Of a DNA stretch of 64,000 nt, positions 60,970-64,000 are shown piece by piece. This DNA comes from Paenibacillus sp. J2TS4 (lineage in GTDB: Bacteria; Bacillota; Bacilli; Paenibacillales; NBRC-103111), in assembly GCF_018403245.1 (NCBI RefSeq), contig NZ_BOSH01000004.1:124001-188000 (forward strand), read 5' to 3'. Position 1 is the first letter of the stretch; each line of letters begins with the position of its first letter. The position numbers and the translations under genes are program-made. The notes under the pieces are model-generated. The model was not told the DNA's origin and searched no databases. It saw only the letters and a program-made list of their open reading frames with translations.

Positions 60970-61971
60970 ATGAGTTTTTTTAAAAAGCTGAAGGAAAGCA
61001 TTTCCAGCAAAACGGAGGCAGTGACCAATAAGTTTAAAGAAGGCTTGACCAAAACGAGAAATGCTTTCGTCGAAAAAGTGGAGGATTTGATTCTTCGCCG
61101 CAAAAAAATTGACGAAGACTTCTACGAGGAGCTCGAGGAAATCTTAATTGGCGCCGATGTAGGTGTCACCACGGTCATGGAGCTGATTGACGATTTGCGG
61201 GATGAGGTCCGCAAACGCAGAATCGAGGATGCGTCGGACTTGAAGCCTGTTCTGTCAGAGAAGCTGGTTGCTCTTCTCAAAGGGGAGGAGGACAACTCCA
61301 TGAAAGTAGCCGAGAGCGGACTCACGGTCTACTTGTTCGTTGGCGTGAACGGGGTCGGTAAGACGACGACGATCGGTAAGCTGGCCCACCGTTTTAAACA
61401 GGAAGGGAAGAAGGTTCTGCTGGCTGCTGGGGATACATTCCGTGCCGGAGCTATTGAGCAGCTGGAGGTATGGGGTCAGCGGGTAGGCGTAGATGTAATT
61501 AAGCAGCAGGCGGGATCCGATCCGGCAGCGGTTATGTTTGATGCGGTACAGGCGGCCAAAACCCGGGGAGTGGACATCCTGCTGTGCGATACGGCAGGCC
61601 GATTGCAAAACAAAGTCAATCTGATGGAGGAATTGAATAAAATTTACCGGGTGATCAGCCGGGAGGTTCCCAACGCTCCCCATGAGGTCCTGCTGGTGCT
61701 GGACGCGACAACGGGCCAGAATGCATTGAATCAGGCTAAAATGTTCGGGGATAAGACCGGATTGACTGGTTTAGTGCTGACGAAACTGGATGGGACGGCT
61801 AAGGGCGGGATCGTGGTAGCGATTCGTCAAGAGATGAATATCCCGGTTAAATTTGTCGGACTCGGGGAAAAGATGGACGATATGGAGCCTTTCGACTCCG
61901 AACAATTCGTTCATGCCCTATTTGCAGGATTAATAACGGAAGAAACGGTAGAAAAAGAATCGCAAGCTTAA
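60970..61971 (+). CDS. ftsY: Signal recognition particle receptor FtsY
   Basis: SRP receptor GTPase that docks translating ribosomes at the membrane. The 333-aa protein has a short amphipathic N-terminus (SFFKKLKESISSKTEAVTNK), an N-domain four-helix bundle, and the NG GTPase motifs GVNGVGKTTTIGKLAH, DTFRAGAIEQL, DTAGRLQNK and TKLDGTAKGG. The long acidic A domain of Escherichia coli is missing, as usual in Firmicutes. ATG 60970 follows TTGGAGGAAG, 61 bases after smc. Confidence 0.97.
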   Translation: MSFFKKLKESISSKTEAVTNKFKEGLTKTRNAFVEKVEDLILRRKKIDEDFYEELEEILIGADVGVTTVMELIDDLRDEVRKRRIEDASDLKPVLSEKLVALLKGEEDNSMKVAESGLTVYLFVGVNGVGKTTTIGKLAHRFKQEGKKVLLAAGDTFRAGAIEQLEVWGQRVGVDVIKQQAGSDPAAVMFDAVQAAKTRGVDILLCDTAGRLQNKVNLMEELNKIYRVISREVPNAPHEVLLVLDATTGQNALNQAKMFGDKTGLTGLVLTKLDGTAKGGIVVAIRQEMNIPVKFVGLGEKMDDMEPFDSEQFVHALFAGLITEETVEKESQA

Positions 61972-62020
61972 ATTTATGCTGCCTTTTTTTTCAAATATAT
62001 TTGTTTGTATGGAGAGAGCC

Positions 62021-62052
62021 ATCGCCGCCTAATTTGAAGTCGGCGATTTTTC
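62021..62052 (+). terminator. Terminator after ftsY
   Basis: ATCGCCG and CGGCGAT enclose a 13-base loop and lead into TTTTTCTC. Confidence 0.8.
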
Positions 62053-62344
62053 TCATTTGAATTCTGCTGCAAGCAAGTGAGTGCGACTTGGCTGCAGCTT
62101 TTTCGTATAACAAAGAAAGAGCAGAAAGGGTAATATCAGAAAGGTTTAAAGAGAAGCAGAGAAGTAAAACATTCCCTGTTTCTTCTTTCATTTACCACCC
62201 ATTTGACTTGCATGGAGAAGTGGAAAAAGTTGCATACAACGCATGACGATTAATTTTAAAACGCTTTCATTGCAATTTTCCAAATTCTGTGGATGTTTAT
62301 TCCCAAAATCATATGATAGCCTGCAAATTGCCAAAACTTATTCG

Positions 62345-62472
62345 CAAGTACGGACGAGTACGGGGGATGTTTTTTACGAAAAGGGGCTAAGCCAGTTTTC
62401 GTTTGGGGCGAATCGTCCAGCGGGACGTAGGGTTATATCCAAGATCCAAATCCGACAGCTAACCTCGTAGGC
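62345..62472 (+). promoter_or_regulatory. c-di-AMP riboswitch (ydaO/yuaA type)
   Basis: Characteristic blocks appear in order: GAGTACGGGGGA (62355), GGGGCGAATCGTCC (62405), GGGACGTAGGG, and CCGACAGCTAACCTCGTAGGC (62452-62472, 21 bases; the final block AGCTAACCTCGTAGGC is the most conserved). It sits upstream of a cell-wall 3D-domain protein, the commonest target of this riboswitch, which turns genes off at high c-di-AMP. I do not see a clear T-run terminator downstream. The 220 bases to the gene code for nothing I recognise. Confidence 0.82.
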
Positions 62473-62690
62473 AATCATTAGAGTGCCAGCTCATAAAAGG
62501 CAACCTCGCTGCCCGGCGAGATCGGTGTAATGACCGTCGAAGTCGAAGCCAAGTGGAAATGAGGCACGATCAATCGCTTCAAGCGGAAGCGTCAGGTCCG
62601 ATAAGTGCAAATCCAAAGAAGGCGCGCCTCTTGGTATACAGCGCGGACAAGCCTTGTGTGGGCACTCTTGTAAAAGGAGAGCTTTTATCT

Positions 62691-63452
62691 ATGAATCGTA
62701 TGACCAGCAAACCGTTAAAGGCTATTGCTTTCGGCGTAGCGGCCATTAGCTTGGCTGCAACTGTTTCAGCTGCTTCTCTGAACTCGGAGAAGCCGGCGCA
62801 CTCCATTGCCGATCCTAAAGAGCTGAAGTCCGTTCGGTGGCTGCCGATACAGGAACAGGCAACAGCGATGGCGAGCGAGCCGCAAGCAGAGGCAGTGACG
62901 CAGGAAGCAGAAGAGACAGCTTCGGCCGCAGACCCGACAGAAGCTGCTCCTGCCCAGGAGAGCCAGCCTTTGACACAGACGGTGGAAGCCAGGCCGCTCG
63001 TGCAATCAGCGCAGCCCAAGCCCGAGCAGGAGCCTGCTAAGGCTGAGAGCAAGCCGGCGGAGGCTCCTGTATTAAGAGCCGTACCGGCCAAAGCGAATGC
63101 TATCGTAACTTCCTCTGGTCAAACTTATACTTACAAGAAAGTCGTTCCGGCCGTTGCCTCTGCTTATACGGCATCTGCCGAAGAAAACGGAGGATACGCG
63201 GGACACGATTATTTCGGGAATTCATTGCAGATCGGAACGATAGCGGTGGATCCTTCTGTAATTCCGCTTGGATCCAAAGTATATATTACCGGATATTCGT
63301 ATGATGGTCTTCCCAGTGGAGGAATGATTGCGACCGCTTCCGATATCGGAGGCGCGATCAAGGGGAACCGGGTTGATATTTTTGTTCCACATTCCCGCCA
63401 GCAAGCGCTTACCTTCGGTAAACAAAATGTGCAAGTTTATGTGTTGAATTAG
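62691..63452 (+). CDS. Exported 3D-domain cell-wall protein
   Basis: A 253-aa protein with a signal peptide (LKAIAFGVAAISLAATVSA), a long Glu/Ala/Pro-rich spacer (about residues 40-130), and a C-terminal 3D domain. The 3D domain starts ASAYTASAEENGGYAGHD, with conserved Asp residues in GTIAVDPSVIPLGSKVYI, ATASDIGGAIKGNRVDIFV. It resembles the YocH/YuiC type of lytic transglycosylase-like (MltA-fold) enzymes, without LysM or G5 domains. AAAAGGAGAG precedes the ATG. A c-di-AMP riboswitch lies upstream, tying wall hydrolysis to osmotic/potassium state. Confidence 0.9.
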   Translation: MNRMTSKPLKAIAFGVAAISLAATVSAASLNSEKPAHSIADPKELKSVRWLPIQEQATAMASEPQAEAVTQEAEETASAADPTEAAPAQESQPLTQTVEARPLVQSAQPKPEQEPAKAESKPAEAPVLRAVPAKANAIVTSSGQTYTYKKVVPAVASAYTASAEENGGYAGHDYFGNSLQIGTIAVDPSVIPLGSKVYITGYSYDGLPSGGMIATASDIGGAIKGNRVDIFVPHSRQQALTFGKQNVQVYVLN

Positions 63453-63453
63453 C

Positions 63454-63489
63454 AAAGTCGGCCGGAAGTGGGAGCTTCCGGCCGACTTT
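63454..63489. terminator. Hairpin between 3D-domain gene and deacetylase gene
   Basis: AAAGTCGGCCGGAAG and CTTCCGGCCGACTTT form a 15-bp perfect stem between convergent genes. T-runs are short on both sides. Confidence 0.75.
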
Positions 63490-63538
63490 GATCTGTCGTA
63501 AAGACGGATAAAGCTTACATATTGTGTGGGGTAGCCAG

Positions 63539-64000
63539 TCATTTAGCTTTAGGTACATTCAGCATTTCGGGCACCGTTACAAACTGGTATCCATCCGCCT
63601 TAAGCTTCTCGATGATACCTTGAAGAGCTTCAACAGTGCCGGTCAGGTTACTTCCATTGCCTCCGGCTGAATGCTGAAGAATGATCGCCCCGGAATGGGC
63701 ATGATTTAATATATTAGCAGATACCTGCTTTGCACTGAGTCCCTTCCAATCCAGGGAATCAACATTCCAGTTAACGATCATAAATTGATTTTGGATGGCC
63801 CATTGAAGCTGCTCCTCGTTGATCGCACCGTAAGGCGGGCGAATAAGCTTCGGTTCATAGCCTATCAAACGGTTCAATATTTTCTGGGTTCGGGTCATTT
63901 GCTGCTCAAAAACAGTCAGCGGCAGGTTAGGAAAGTTAGGATGATTATAGGAATGGTTGCCGATGGCATGCCCTTCCTTTGCAATCCGCTTCACGACGTT
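63539..64000 (-). CDS. Polysaccharide deacetylase (NodB domain), start beyond window
   Basis: Partial protein, 3' end at 63539 and open through base 64000. The NodB metal-binding HSYNHP (His-x3-His) and the RPPYGA motif are present, with DSLDWKG and the C-terminal ILQHSAGGNG (catalytic His region), so the fold is complete at this end. The first catalytic Asp motif (TFDDG) lies beyond the edge. Such enzymes deacetylate peptidoglycan or chitin-like polymers; the PdaA/PdaB-type assignment cannot be settled from this fragment. Confidence 0.9.
   Translation of the reverse strand, partial: NVVKRIAKEGHAIGNHSYNHPNFPNLPLTVFEQQMTRTQKILNRLIGYEPKLIRPPYGAINEEQLQWAIQNQFMIVNWNVDSLDWKGLSAKQVSANILNHAHSGAIILQHSAGGNGSNLTGTVEALQGIIEKLKADGYQFVTVPEMLNVPKAK

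Noticed and set aside
62243..62470. 75-codon frame before the 3D-domain gene
   Set aside because: It runs through the c-di-AMP riboswitch aptamer, whose conserved blocks explain the sequence, and it has no ribosome site.
1..64000. Prophage or integrative element spanning the accessory region
   Set aside because: No integrase, terminase, capsid, portal or relaxase gene is present; accessory genes look like separate small cassettes.

Overview
The window looks like chromosome of a spore-forming member of the Bacillales, most like Paenibacillus. Gene order follows the Bacillus housekeeping blocks prkC-rsgA-rpe-spoVM-rpmB-yloU-fakA-recG, rsmD-coaD-ylbJ-sepM-tmcAL-yceD-rpmF and fapR-plsX-fabH-fabD-fabG-acpP-fabF-rnc-smc-ftsY. 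SpoVM, SpoVIF, YlbJ and an Sda-like domain mark an endospore former. Species is inferred from gene content only.

Layout. 1-9.6 kb: Ser/Thr kinase PrkC (start cut off by the window), rsgA, rpe, spoVM, rpmB (reverse), yloU, fatty-acid kinase fakA with a DegV/FakB partner, recG. 9.7-16.6 kb: a leaderless ArsR-type regulator with a VOC protein, a SpoVIF-like gene, two tandem T-boxes ahead of ilvBN, a ferredoxin and a PAS-GGDEF-EAL protein. 16.8-19.2 kb: a fused anthranilate synthase trpEG (reverse) whose leader carries eleven 5-nt-phased (G/U)AG-like triplets and a Shine-Dalgarno-sequestering hairpin, which looks like a TRAP target. 19.3-24.8 kb: a serine hydrolase and an arsenic island (arsR-arsB-arsC, then a Cys-rich MarR regulator with two matching operators, a flavoprotein remnant, and arsM).

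24.8-43.2 kb is accessory. It has a decayed polymerase/yolD cassette and an intact SOS-controlled one, an AT-rich pair of exported and anchored proteins sharing a domain, a MITE-like 260-bp element in two inverted copies, and a FAD lipoprotein. A compact agr-like locus follows (membrane protein, AgrB, an AgrD-like peptide without ring Cys, stand-alone LytTR) next to a protein with a C-terminal Sda domain. Then come a YhgE/Pip protein with three internal repeats, an AsnC/Lrp regulator divergent from TauE/DUF1634, a GNAT protein, a third YolD-like gene with its own LexA box, a WGxxGxxG-type protein and a DUF3231 protein.

43.3-64 kb returns to core genes: a probable csfG-like sRNA before rsmD, coaD, ylbJ, sepM, tmcAL, yceD, rpmF, then the FapR regulon with a FapR box before fapR, followed by rnc, smc and ftsY. 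A c-di-AMP (ydaO/yuaA) riboswitch precedes a 3D-domain wall protein. A polysaccharide deacetylase runs off the right edge.

Functional threads: phospholipid precursor supply (FakA/FakB and PlsX both make acyl-phosphate; Fab enzymes; FapR), amino-acid synthesis under RNA control (ilvBN, trpEG), arsenic resistance, SOS lesion bypass, and cell-cell signalling close to sporulation control.
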